A DNA stretch of 64,000 nucleotides from Stenotrophomonas sp. WZN-1 (GTDB lineage Bacteria; Pseudomonadota; Gammaproteobacteria; Xanthomonadales; Xanthomonadaceae), in the NCBI RefSeq assembly GCF_002192255.1, contig NZ_CP021768.1, forward strand, positions 3,800,001 to 3,864,000, in the 5' to 3' direction. Every line of letters starts with the position of its first letter. The first letter of the stretch is position 1. Below, one piece after another: positions 35,896 through 44,312 of this stretch. The notes under the pieces were generated by a model. It worked only from the letters and a program-made list of their open reading frames with translations. It had not been told where the DNA came from and made no database searches. Position numbers and translations under genes: made by a program.

Positions 35896-36969
35896 ATGAG
35901 CATTCCATCCATGCGTAGTGTCGCAGCCCTTGGGCTGGCCGGCCTGCTGGCCTCTGCCTTCCCCTTTGCCGCCCAGGCGGCCGAACAATGTGGCCCGGAC
36001 GCGATGCGCGACCACCCGCCGCAGGTCAATTTCCGCGTCGACAACGACCTGTTCGGCGGCCGCCACCAGGACCAGGGCTATACCAACGGTGCGCTGTTGA
36101 CCCTGGTCTCGCCCAATCTGGTCGATTACACCGACGACCCGTGCCTGCCGCGCATGGCGCGCTGGGTGAACCAGTACCTGGAAGGCCTGCATCCGGGCAG
36201 GTTCGAACAGCAGAACATGATCTTCAGCATTGGCCAGGGCATCTTCACTCCGACCGATTTCAGCCGCAGGGACCTGATCGAGGACGACCGCCCTTACGCC
36301 GGCGTACTGATCGCAAACTTCGGTTTCAATGCGCGCAGCGGCGACCGCCTGCAGACCACCCAGTTGACGCTGGGCGTGGTTGGCCCGTGGGCACAGGGAA
36401 GGCAGGTGCAGAATGCCGTGCACGCAGTGCTGGGCGACGAGAAATTCAAGGGCTGGGACAACCAGCTGCACAACGAGCCGCTCTTCATGCTGACCCATGA
36501 GCGCATGCGCCGCTGGCCGGGTGATGCCAGCATCAATGCCGACGGCTGGGGTTGGGACGCGATCAGCCACTACGGCGGCTCCATCGGCAACCTGGAAACC
36601 AAGGCCAACTTCGGCGGTGAAGTGCGCTTCGGCTGGAAGCTGCCGGACGACTTCGGCAGCACGCCGTTGCGCCCGGCCGGTGAGAACACGGCACCGACCC
36701 GTGGCGGTCGCCCCAATGGCTGGTCATGGCACCTGTTCGCGACCTCGGACGTCGCCTGGGTGATCCGCGACATCACGCTGGACGGCAACACCTTCCGCAA
36801 CAGTCACAGCGTGGACAAGCGCCATGTGGTGGCCTACGGCGGCTACGGCGTGGCCGTGATGCGTGGGCGCTGGAAGTTTGCAATGGCGCGTTACCACAGC
36901 ACGCGCGAATTCAACGGCCAGCGCGAAGCGCCGGTGTTCGGCAGCTTCACCATCAGCCGCTCGCTGTAA
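35896..36969 (+). CDS. LpxR-like lipid A deacylase family protein (DUF2219)
   Basis: A 357-residue outer-membrane beta-barrel protein with a signal peptide ending about residue 29 (AQAAEQ). The family signature is at the N-terminus: NFRVDNDLFGGRHQDQGYTNG, the NDxF...D.GYTnG motif that forms the calcium/active-site region in LpxR. DDRPYAGVLI follows. LpxR removes the 3'-acyloxyacyl group of lipid A in Salmonella; whether this member does so is inferred from the family. The start could also be the ATG five codons later. It diverges from ybeD and splits the usual dacA-ybeD neighbourhood. Confidence 0.82.
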   Translation: MSIPSMRSVAALGLAGLLASAFPFAAQAAEQCGPDAMRDHPPQVNFRVDNDLFGGRHQDQGYTNGALLTLVSPNLVDYTDDPCLPRMARWVNQYLEGLHPGRFEQQNMIFSIGQGIFTPTDFSRRDLIEDDRPYAGVLIANFGFNARSGDRLQTTQLTLGVVGPWAQGRQVQNAVHAVLGDEKFKGWDNQLHNEPLFMLTHERMRRWPGDASINADGWGWDAISHYGGSIGNLETKANFGGEVRFGWKLPDDFGSTPLRPAGENTAPTRGGRPNGWSWHLFATSDVAWVIRDITLDGNTFRNSHSVDKRHVVAYGGYGVAVMRGRWKFAMARYHSTREFNGQREAPVFGSFTISRSL

Positions 36970-36991
36970 GCGAGGGGCTGAGGGTGAAGTG

Positions 36992-37132
36992 GATAGGTGC
37001 CGACCGTTGGCCGGCACACCGGTTATTGCATCGCTCGCTGTAAGCGATGGGTTGAGGGTAGTGCCGGCCGCTGGCCGGCTGCTGGCACATCCGGATGGGT
37101 TCATGAGGAGCCGGCCAGCGGCCGGCACTACC
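36992..37132. repeat. Three SMAG/REP palindromes
   Basis: A degenerate unit ATAG-GTGCCGACCG...CCGGCAC from 36992, GTAG-TGCCGGCCGCTGGCCGGC at 37058-37079 and its inverted mate GCCGGCC-AGC-GGCCGGCACTAC at 37110-37132. They lie between the convergent LpxR-like gene and dacC, before a bidirectional terminator. A short direct repeat (TCGCTGTAAGCGA.GGG) flanks the first unit, so the segment may have been duplicated. Confidence 0.85.
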
Positions 37133-37174
37133 CACATCCGGCAGGATTCATGCGCAAGCGGCATCCCGAAACAG

Positions 37175-37200
37175 AAAAGGCCGGCATTCGCCGGCCTTTT
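37175..37200. terminator. Bidirectional intrinsic terminator
   Basis: AAAAGGCCGGC (37175-37185), loop ATTC, GCCGGCCTTTT (37190-37200). The A-tract and T-tract let it work on both strands for the convergent LpxR-like gene and dacC. Confidence 0.85.
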
Positions 37201-37224
37201 CCCTTCACCACGCCGAGGCGTGGA

Positions 37225-38445
37225 TCATTCCGATTCCCACCACATCCAGAAGCTGTCCCACAGGCGCTTGAAGAAGCCGGCCTGCTCGACGGCGGCCACG
37301 GCCACCAGCGGTGCCTCGGCGATGACCTTGCCATCCAGGGTGACCTTCACGGTGCCGATCTGCTGGCCGGCGGTGAACGGTGCTTCCAGAGTCTTGGGCA
37401 CGTCGATGCTCGGCTTCAGGTCGCTGTAGCGGCCGCGCGGCACGCTCACCAGCATCGGCTGGGCCACGCCCAGCTGCACCTTGTCGGTGGTGCCCTTCCA
37501 GACCTTGTGCTCGGCCACGGCCTTGCCCGGTTCGTACAGGCGGTGGGTCTCGAAGAAGCGGAAGCCCCAGTTCAGCAGGGCCAGGCTGTCGTCGGCACGC
37601 TGCTTCTCCGACGCACCCCCCAGCACCACGGCGATCAGGCGCTGGTCGCCACGCTGGGCCGAGCTCATCAGGCAGTAGCCGGCTTCGGAAGTGTGGCCGG
37701 TCTTGATGCCGTCCACGCTGCCATCGCGCCACAGCAGCAGGTTGCGGTTCGGCTGCTTGATGTTGCCGACCTGGAATTCCTTGATCTTGTTGTACGCGTA
37801 GGTTTCCGGGTAATCACGCACCATCGCGCGGCCCAGCAGCGCCAGGTCGTAGGCGGTGCTGTGGTGGCCTTCGGCGGTCAGGCCGTGGGCGTTGACGAAG
37901 TGCGAGTCCTTCATGCCGATCTTGGCGGCGTAGCTGTTCATCAGCGACGCAAAGGCTTCTTCGCTGCCGGCCACGTGCTCGGCCAGGGCGATCGCGGCGT
38001 CATTGCCGGACTGGATCGCCATGCCCTTTTCCATGTCTTCCAGGCGTGCGGTCTGGTTGACCGGGAAGCCGCTGTAGCTGCCGTCGGTGCCGGCGCCACC
38101 TTCGCGCCAGGCGCGCTCGCTCATCATCACCTGGTCATCCGCACGGACCTTGCCGTTCTTGACCTCGGCGGCGATCACGTAGGACGTCATCACCTTTGTG
38201 ATGCTGGCCGGGGCCAACTGCTCGTGGACGTTCTCGCCAGCCAGTACCTGGCCGGTGGCGTAATCCATCAGGACCCAGGCCTTGGACACGCTCGGGGCCG
38301 GGGCCGGCGGAGTGGCGACGGTGGCCGGGGCAGCAGCGGCGGCAGCAGGCGCCGGCGTGGCCGGGGTCGGCAGCGGGGTCTGGGCGGAAGCCAGGCCCAC
38401 CACCAGGGTGGCGGCCAGGGCGGTGGCGGCGGAACGGAAATTCAT
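37225..38445 (-). CDS. dacC: D-alanyl-D-alanine carboxypeptidase (PBP5/6 type)
   Basis: A 406-residue penicillin-binding protein that trims the terminal D-Ala of peptidoglycan stem peptides in the periplasm. The signal peptide is followed by an Ala/Pro-rich spacer (residues about 22-50), then the active-site motifs PASITKVM (SxxK), QSGNDAA (SxN) and IKTGHTSEAG (KTG). A C-terminal all-beta domain (PBP5_C) and a terminal amphipathic helix (FKRLWDSFWMWW) attach it to the membrane face. The start MNFRSAAT was chosen for the signal peptide. It sits 100 bases after rlpA in the cell-wall cluster. Confidence 0.95.
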   Translation of the reverse strand: MNFRSAATALAATLVVGLASAQTPLPTPATPAPAAAAAAPATVATPPAPAPSVSKAWVLMDYATGQVLAGENVHEQLAPASITKVMTSYVIAAEVKNGKVRADDQVMMSERAWREGGAGTDGSYSGFPVNQTARLEDMEKGMAIQSGNDAAIALAEHVAGSEEAFASLMNSYAAKIGMKDSHFVNAHGLTAEGHHSTAYDLALLGRAMVRDYPETYAYNKIKEFQVGNIKQPNRNLLLWRDGSVDGIKTGHTSEAGYCLMSSAQRGDQRLIAVVLGGASEKQRADDSLALLNWGFRFFETHRLYEPGKAVAEHKVWKGTTDKVQLGVAQPMLVSVPRGRYSDLKPSIDVPKTLEAPFTAGQQIGTVKVTLDGKVIAEAPLVAVAAVEQAGFFKRLWDSFWMWWESE

Positions 38446-38545
38446 TGGACAGCAGGCTCCAGGGGACGGCCGGGAATGGAGGGTGGAACGTAACGGCCAT
38501 TGTAAGGCCGGGGGAGCATGGGCCGGCAGCACCGGCCCGGGCGGA

Positions 38546-39826
38546 TCAATCCTTGACGATCTGCGGCGAACCCAGGCCCAGACCGGCGATGCGGCCGACA
38601 AGTTCCGCGGCACTGGCATGGTCGTTGGCGGGAACGCGCAGGCGGAACAGGGTGCGGCCACCGGCAGCGATGTCGCTGATGGTCGCACCGACGATGCCGG
38701 CGGCATTGAGCTGGCCCATCGCGCGGTTGGCGTTGTCGCGGTTGGAGAAACTGGCGACCTGCACCATCACCGCGCCCACCACCTGCTGCGACAGGCTGGG
38801 TGCCGCCGGCGTGGCGGCGACGGTGCGCACCGGTGCCGGCGCGACGGCGCGCGGCGTGGCGCTGGCGACTGCTACCGGTGCCGGTGCAGTGCTGCGCACC
38901 GGCGGCGCACTCGGCGGCAGGCTGCTGACCGCTACATCCGGCACGGTGCTGGCCACGCCCTGGGTGGTGGCCGGCTGGCCACGTGCCGGCATGCCATCGG
39001 CCGGCAGGCCCTTGACCAGGCGATCGATGTCGCTGTCGGCGGTTGCGCGCGCGGTCGGTGCGGGGCGCGCACTGGCCATTACAGTTGAAGCAGCGGCGGC
39101 TTCCGCAGCCCGGCGTTCGCGGCGCGACGGCTTCTGCGCCAGCAGGTTGCTCTCGCCCGGCTGCAGCGCGCGCACTTCCACATTGCCGGTACCGCGCTGG
39201 GTGATGCCCAGGCGCACGGCGGCGGCATAGCTGAGATCGACCACGCGGCCATCATGGAACGGGCCGCGGTCGTTGACGCGCACGATCACCGATTCGCCGT
39301 TGTCGAGGTTGGTCACGCGGGCGAAGCTGGGCAGCGGCAGCGTCTTGTGCGCGGCGGTGAACTGGTACATGTCGTAGACCTCGCGGTTGGAGGTCAGGCG
39401 GCCATGGAACTTGGCGCCGTAGTACGAGGCGGTACCGCGCTCGACATAGTTGCGGGTGTCGTCGAGCACCTTGTACGACTTGCCCAGCACCACGTACGGC
39501 GACTTGTTGCCGATCGCCGAGCGCTCCTCGGCGGTCACTTCCGGCTCGGGAATGCAGGCGACGTTCGGAACATAGTCCGGCGTGCTGTCACGCACGCCCG
39601 GCTTGTACAGGCCACCGGCGGTGTAATTGCCGCGGGTACTCAGGTCTTCCTTTGCCGCCGCGTACGGCGACCCTTCCGGGCAGTGTGCCGGGCGCGAGCC
39701 ACGACCCTGTACCAGGGTGCCGCCGGACTTGCCACCATGGCCGGCCGTGGCCGGCTTCTTCGGCGCGCTGCTGCAGGCAGCCAACGCGAGGACGATCAAG
39801 CCTGAGACCAGCCATCTGATGTTCAT
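38546..39826 (-). CDS. rlpA: Septal ring lytic transglycosylase RlpA
   Basis: A 426-residue outer-membrane lipoprotein (lipobox LALAACSS) that cleaves denuded glycan at the septum in related species. The double-psi beta-barrel starts at ERGTASYYGAKFHGRLTSN and runs through VRVNDRGPFHDGRVVDLSYAAA, with the catalytic region preserved. A long Ala/Pro/Thr linker leads to a C-terminal SPOR domain (VQVASFSNRDNANRAMGQL) that binds denuded peptidoglycan. Its ATG overlaps the mltB stop by four bases, so the two wall enzymes are coupled. Confidence 0.94.
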   Translation of the reverse strand: MNIRWLVSGLIVLALAACSSAPKKPATAGHGGKSGGTLVQGRGSRPAHCPEGSPYAAAKEDLSTRGNYTAGGLYKPGVRDSTPDYVPNVACIPEPEVTAEERSAIGNKSPYVVLGKSYKVLDDTRNYVERGTASYYGAKFHGRLTSNREVYDMYQFTAAHKTLPLPSFARVTNLDNGESVIVRVNDRGPFHDGRVVDLSYAAAVRLGITQRGTGNVEVRALQPGESNLLAQKPSRRERRAAEAAAASTVMASARPAPTARATADSDIDRLVKGLPADGMPARGQPATTQGVASTVPDVAVSSLPPSAPPVRSTAPAPVAVASATPRAVAPAPVRTVAATPAAPSLSQQVVGAVMVQVASFSNRDNANRAMGQLNAAGIVGATISDIAAGGRTLFRLRVPANDHASAAELVGRIAGLGLGSPQIVKD

Positions 39827-40968
39827 GCCGGGGGCAGCTCCTGTCCGGCGATGGCCTGGGACAACTGGAACACGGCCATCGCGTACATCTTCGAGAGGTT
39901 GTAGCGGGTGATCGCGTAGTAGTTCTGGAAGCCGAGCCAGTACTGCTTGCCGGTGCTGCCTTCAAGCGTGATCGGGGTGGCGGTAGTGCCCGGCTGCACC
40001 GGCGCACCCGGCTGGTAGCCGCGCTGCGCCAGGTCGGCCATCGACCAGGTCGGCATCCATTCGGTCGGGTTGAACTCCTCGCGTCCCGGCGCCAGCGTGG
40101 CCGGCACGGCCACCTGCCCGCCACGTACCCAGCCGCCCTTCTTGACGAAGTAGTTGGCGATGGACGAGAACACGTCGTCGTAGCTGGTGAACAGGTCGCG
40201 GCGGCCATCACCATTTCCGTCCACGGCGTAATCGAGATAGCTGGATGGCATGAACTGGCCCATGCCCATCGCACCGGCATAGCTGCCCTTGAGCGTGGTG
40301 ATGTCCAGCTTTTCTTCGCGGCCCAGCTCGAACAGCTTGGCCAGTTCATCGCGGAAGAACAGCTCGCGACGCACTTCGCGTTCCAGCTTGGCCGGGTCGC
40401 CGCTGCGCGGGTAATAGAACGCCAGGGTGTACAGCGCATCCAGCACGCGATGGCTGCCGGCATTCTTGCCGTAGCTGGTCTCCACGCCAATGATCGCCAC
40501 GATCACTTCGGCCGGCACGCCGGTGCGCTGCTGCACGCGATCCAGTTCGGCACGGTGCTGGGCCAGGAACGCGCGGCCACCATCGATGCGCGCCTTGCTG
40601 ATGAACATCGGCCGGTATTCGTTCCACGGCTTGACCCGCTCGGCCGGGCGCGACATCGCGGCGATGATCGGCTGGCGCACCTGCGCCTGGTCGAGCACGC
40701 TGCTGATCTGCTCCGGCTTCAGGCCATAGCGCTTGGCGGTATCGGCAATGAAGCGGGCCCGTGCAACCTCGAACGGTACCGGGGTCAGATCAACCGGCGG
40801 CGCAGTGGCGGCGGCGGCTTCGGGTGCAGCCTCGGCCGGGCCATGGGCCTTGGCGGCGGGTTGGCGCGGCGTACTGCTGGCCTGGGGCGAAGACGGTGGG
40901 GACTTCGGCTGGGTCGCGCAGGCGACCAGGCCGAGGGTGAGCATGCAGGCCAGAGTGCGTCGAATCAT
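39823..40968 (-). CDS. mltB: Membrane-bound lytic murein transglycosylase B
   Basis: A 381-residue lipoprotein (LGLVACATQ lipobox) of the SLT-type MltB family that cleaves the glycan strand forming 1,6-anhydro ends. After a Pro/Ala-rich tether the catalytic domain has VIVAIIGVETSYGKNAGSH with the catalytic Glu, then SYAGAMGMGQFMPSSYLDYAVDGNGDGRRDL with a calcium-binding loop like that of E. coli Slt35. It is coupled to rlpA. A 1.06 kb non-coding segment separates it from the rodA paralogue upstream. Confidence 0.94.
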   Translation of the reverse strand: MIRRTLACMLTLGLVACATQPKSPPSSPQASSTPRQPAAKAHGPAEAAPEAAAATAPPVDLTPVPFEVARARFIADTAKRYGLKPEQISSVLDQAQVRQPIIAAMSRPAERVKPWNEYRPMFISKARIDGGRAFLAQHRAELDRVQQRTGVPAEVIVAIIGVETSYGKNAGSHRVLDALYTLAFYYPRSGDPAKLEREVRRELFFRDELAKLFELGREEKLDITTLKGSYAGAMGMGQFMPSSYLDYAVDGNGDGRRDLFTSYDDVFSSIANYFVKKGGWVRGGQVAVPATLAPGREEFNPTEWMPTWSMADLAQRGYQPGAPVQPGTTATPITLEGSTGKQYWLGFQNYYAITRYNLSKMYAMAVFQLSQAIAGQELPPA

Positions 40969-41497
40969 CGTCGCAGGTTAGCAGGTCATGGATGAATTAA
41001 AACCCCTAACACCATGAATCACAACGATTTGCCCGCGTTCAGCGGGAAATGTGAAGACGTCGTGATCACCCTTCCCCATTCAGATAGAGGTTGCCGGTTG
41101 CGCCCCCATCCCCGCAGACGCAACCGGCGACCGGATCCGGTCGGTACCTGCGCGGCTGCCGCTCCCCAGTGGCAGTACCCCGCGCTCCCTGTACCCGTTG
41201 GATCAGTACTGCTTCCCGCCCGACGCCCCCTCGCGCTGCATCGATTGACGGCGCGCCGTGCCGAACGGGCCGCCATTGTGCAGGCCGATTACGACAAGTC
41301 CATTGATCAAGATCAACGCGCTGTAAAAGTGTGAACCAGCTAACATTTTTTCTGGAAATTGGTCAGAGCGCGTGTTGCTGTGCGGCGTTGTGAGAACGCT
41401 TCCACAACGGGCATTGCGCAGAGTCAGGAAGGCTCCAGCCAACGGCGCAGCCCCTCGTGTGTGGAATTGGTCGCTGAAAGCCGGATTGCTGAGGGCT

Positions 41498-41599
41498 GGC
41501 CGGGTGGGTGGGCACTGCGGGGACGCCGTGAACCCATCCATGGGGGCTTGGCCGCGGCATCCATGCCGCGGACACCCCGCACTGCCCACCCACCCGGCC
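41498..41599 (+). repeat. Long-arm Y-shaped structured repeat, copy B
   Basis: Arms of 25 bp (41498-41522 and 41575-41599) with one mismatch enclose a 52-nt loop. Its mini-hairpins are CCC-ATCCAT-GGG (41533-41544) and CCGCGGC-ATCCAT-GCCGCGG (41552-41571), joined by GGCTTGGC. It has the same plan as copies A and C with different paired bases. Confidence 0.85.
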
Positions 41600-41866
41600 G
41601 CTGGCAGATTCCGTGTTCGTCCACCCACGGAAAAGAAAAAGAAGATCAAAAGCAAAACCAGCTTGGCCGCGCGCTTCCATTGCTTCCTGTAGAGCCGAAG
41701 GCAGCGGCAGGAGCCGCTGCCAACGTCGCCCATGGCGACGGCCCGAAGGGTGCCGGTCAGGACGACCGGCATAGCCATGCTCGGCTCATGAGCAAGCGCA
41801 GCGCCGCGACCCGCTTTTGATCTTCTCTTTCTTCTCCGTGGGTAGACGCGCACGGAGCCTGTCCGT

Positions 41867-41970
41867 GGCCGGGTAGATGGGCTGCGCAGGGGCGTGAGCC
41901 GCATGGATGCGGCGACCGAGCTTACATGGACGTACTTGCAGCGTCCCCTGCGCAGCCCATCTACCCGGCC
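41867..41970 (-). repeat. Long-arm Y-shaped structured repeat, copy C
   Basis: Perfect 26 bp arms (41867-41892 and 41945-41970) enclose a 52-nt loop. Read on the minus strand, the mini-hairpins are TAC-GTCCAT-GTA (41934 to 41923) and GCCGC-ATCCAT-GCGGC (41913 to 41898), joined by AGCTCGGTC. It lies head to head with copy B. Confidence 0.85.
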
Positions 41971-42029
41971 CCACCCATGAACTGCTTTGCGCGACCACCC
42001 ACGAGGGGCTGCGCCGTTGGCTGGAAACC

Positions 42030-43133
42030 CTATCCCCCGTGTACAGGCCGGTGCCCACGCACCGCCATCACCAACCCGATGCCAGCCAACAGCGACACCG
42101 CCGAGGTCCCGCCGTAGCTGATCAGCGGCATCGGAATGCCCACCACCGGCAGCAGGCCTGAAATCATTCCACCGTTCACCAGCACGTAGACGAAGAACGC
42201 CAGCCCCAGGCTGCCGGCCAGCAACCGCGCATGGGTGTCGCGCGCGTGTACTGCAATCCACAGGCAACGCCCGACCACGAACAGGTACAGCGCGAACAAC
42301 GTTGCCACGCCCAGCCAGCCGAACTCCTCGGCCAGCACCGAGAACGCGAAGTCGGTGGTGTACTCGGGCAGGAAATCCAGCGTGGCCTGCGTGCCCTGCC
42401 CCCAGCCACGCCCCTGCCAGCCACCGGAACCGATCGCAATGCGCGACTGCAGGATGTTCCAGCCGGTGCCAAGCGGATCTGCCGCCGGGTCGAGGAAGGT
42501 CAGCACGCGATCCTTCTGGTACGGCCGCAACAGGCCGAACCACGCCAGGGGTGCAGCCACCGCCAGCCCTGCCGCACCCGTGGCCACCCAGCCCCAGTGC
42601 AGTCCGGCCAGCAACAATGCGAACACGCCGCTGGCAGTCACCAATGTGGCGGTGCCGAGGTTGGGCTGCATCAGGATCAGCACCGCCGGCAGGCCGATCA
42701 GCACCGCGGCGGTCAGTACCGTGCGTGGCGACGGCGGCAGCGGTTGCCGGTGCAGGTACCACGCCATCATCAGCGGCAGGCTGAGCTTGAGCAGCTCGGA
42801 CGGCTGCAGGTAGAACACGCCCAGGTTGAGCCAGCGCTGCCCGTACTTGCCGGTGCCGATCACATACACCGCCATCAGCGGCAACATCGACAGCGCATAC
42901 AACGCCGGTGTCCACGCGCGCAGGCGCAGCAGCGACACGCGCGACAGCAGCCACATGGCCAGCAGCCCACCGGCAAAGCGCGCTGCCTGGCCACCCACCG
43001 GCCCGGACACGCTGTGCAGCACCGCCAGGCCCGCGCCCATCAGCATCAACAAGGCGACCAGCAACGGCAGATCGATCGTGCGCACCACCTCACGGCAGCC
43101 GCCAAGCAGTCGTTTCCATTCCACGCACAGCAC
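42030..43133 (-). CDS. Second RodA-like SEDS glycosyltransferase
   Basis: A 367-residue polytopic SEDS protein, a tandem paralogue of the rodA directly upstream. It keeps the family motifs: WLNLGVFYLQPSELLKLSLP, LLRPYQKDRVLTFLDP, the EEFGW loop and the C-terminal NGGMISGLLPVVGIPMPLISYGG. The catalytic-region Asp of RodA (in FLDP) is present. RodA polymerises lipid II in the elongasome with PBP2. A divided or backup role is possible for this copy. N-terminal residues (MLCVEWKRLLGG) differ from RodA, and an alternative start is possible. It is 66 bases after rodA and abuts the giant palindrome. Confidence 0.88.
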   Translation of the reverse strand: MLCVEWKRLLGGCREVVRTIDLPLLVALLMLMGAGLAVLHSVSGPVGGQAARFAGGLLAMWLLSRVSLLRLRAWTPALYALSMLPLMAVYVIGTGKYGQRWLNLGVFYLQPSELLKLSLPLMMAWYLHRQPLPPSPRTVLTAAVLIGLPAVLILMQPNLGTATLVTASGVFALLLAGLHWGWVATGAAGLAVAAPLAWFGLLRPYQKDRVLTFLDPAADPLGTGWNILQSRIAIGSGGWQGRGWGQGTQATLDFLPEYTTDFAFSVLAEEFGWLGVATLFALYLFVVGRCLWIAVHARDTHARLLAGSLGLAFFVYVLVNGGMISGLLPVVGIPMPLISYGGTSAVSLLAGIGLVMAVRGHRPVHGG

Positions 43134-43199
43134 GCTAGCAACGGGCGCTTGCGTGGAGCTTTCACGGTGCCTGGGCGCTACGGAAGCGCGCGGCCCGGG

Positions 43200-44312
43200 T
43201 TACCCGTAGCCGCCATGCACCGGATTGTGGCTGCGCACCGCCATCACCAACCCGAAGCCGGCCAGCAGCGACACCGCCGAGGTACCGCCGTAGCTGATCA
43301 GCGGCATCGGCACGCCCACTACCGGCAGCAGTCCGGAAATCATCCCGCCATTCACCAGCACGTAGACGAAGAACGCCAGGCCGGTGGCGCCGGCCAACAG
43401 GCGCGAATAGGAATCGCGCGACTGGCTGGCGATCCACAGGCAACGCCCGATCACCACCAGGTACAGCGCCAGCACGGTGGCCACGCCGATCCAGCCGAAT
43501 TCCTCGCTCAGCACCGAGAACGCGAAGTCGGTGGTCTGTTCGGGAATGAAGTTCAGGTGCGACTGCGAGCCCTCGCCCCAGCCCTTGCCGTCGAAGCCAC
43601 CGGAACCGATCGCGATCTTCGACTGGATGATGTTCCAGCCAGCCCCCAGCGCATCCATCTCCGGGTCGAGGAACATCATGATGCGGTCCTTCTGGTACGG
43701 CCGCAGCAGCCAGAACCAAGCCACCGGCGCGACTGCGGCCACGCCACCCACGCCCAGGCCCACCCACCACCACGGCAGGCCCGCCAGCAGCAGTACGAAC
43801 ACGCCGCTGGCGGCGATCAGCACGCCGGTACCGAAGTCCGGCTGCAGCATCACCAGTCCGGTCGGCACACCGATGATGACCAGCGCGGTCAGCACGGTAT
43901 TGAAGCGCGGCGGCAGCGGCATCTTGTGCAGGTACCAGGCCACCATCATCGGCAGGCTGACCTTCAGCAGCTCGGCCGGCTGCAGGTAGAAGAACTTCAG
44001 GTCCAGCCACTGCCGGCCATACTTGCCGGTGCCCAGCACGAACACCGCCAGCAACGGGATCATCGAAATCGCGTAGATCATCGGCGTGGCCGAACGGATG
44101 CGCAGGATCGGCACCCGCGAGATGCCCCACAGCGCGGCCATGCCCACCGCGAAACGCGCGCCCTGCGCCATCACCAGGCCGTCGCCACCGGCACTCTTCA
44201 AGGTAGCCAGGCCGATCAGCATCAGCGCGCCCAGGGCCAGGCACAGCACCCAGTCCAGCGTGCTGAAGAAGCGGCGCAGCATGTCGCCGGCCCAGCGCAG
44301 GAACACTCTCAT
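43200..44312 (-). CDS. rodA: RodA, SEDS peptidoglycan glycosyltransferase
   Basis: A 370-residue inner-membrane polymerase of the elongasome, with about ten hydrophobic helices. Motifs are QWLDLKFFYLQPAELLKVSLP, LLRPYQKDRIMMFLDPE, SEEFGWIGV and GLLPVVGVPMPLISYGGTSAV. Its ATG overlaps the mrdA stop by four bases, so RodA and its transpeptidase partner PBP2 are translated in step. This copy, and not the one at 42030, keeps the canonical mrdA-rodA coupling. Confidence 0.95.
   Translation of the reverse strand: MRVFLRWAGDMLRRFFSTLDWVLCLALGALMLIGLATLKSAGGDGLVMAQGARFAVGMAALWGISRVPILRIRSATPMIYAISMIPLLAVFVLGTGKYGRQWLDLKFFYLQPAELLKVSLPMMVAWYLHKMPLPPRFNTVLTALVIIGVPTGLVMLQPDFGTGVLIAASGVFVLLLAGLPWWWVGLGVGGVAAVAPVAWFWLLRPYQKDRIMMFLDPEMDALGAGWNIIQSKIAIGSGGFDGKGWGEGSQSHLNFIPEQTTDFAFSVLSEEFGWIGVATVLALYLVVIGRCLWIASQSRDSYSRLLAGATGLAFFVYVLVNGGMISGLLPVVGVPMPLISYGGTSAVSLLAGFGLVMAVRSHNPVHGGYG

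Larger units (their letters stand above)
41434..42025. repeat. Giant imperfect palindrome of about 590 bp
   Basis: Outer arms match perfectly over 26 bp (41434-41459 with 42000-42025, core CAACGGCGCAGCCCC / GGGGCTGCGCCGTTG). Inside, copies B and C of the Y-shaped repeat face each other. Between them lie further inverted copies of a segment (41604-41652 with 41813-41861, core CTTTTGATCTTCT) and a 160-base centre with several short hairpins such as GCAGCGGC-AGGA-GCCGCTGC. The right arm ends 4 bases from the stop of the rodA paralogue. No convincing gene exists in 40969-42029; 40969-41433 holds the mltB upstream region. Confidence 0.85.

Noticed and set aside
35896..36969. Horizontally acquired insertion in the dacC-ybeD neighbourhood
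   Set aside because: Base composition and codon use match the neighbours and no mobile-element ends were seen; the gene order difference alone is not evidence of recent transfer.
41203..42954. A minus-strand frame running through the giant palindrome into the rodA paralogue
   Set aside because: It reads rodA out of frame and the palindrome as low-complexity sequence. The spacer shows nucleic-acid symmetry, not protein-like codon use.
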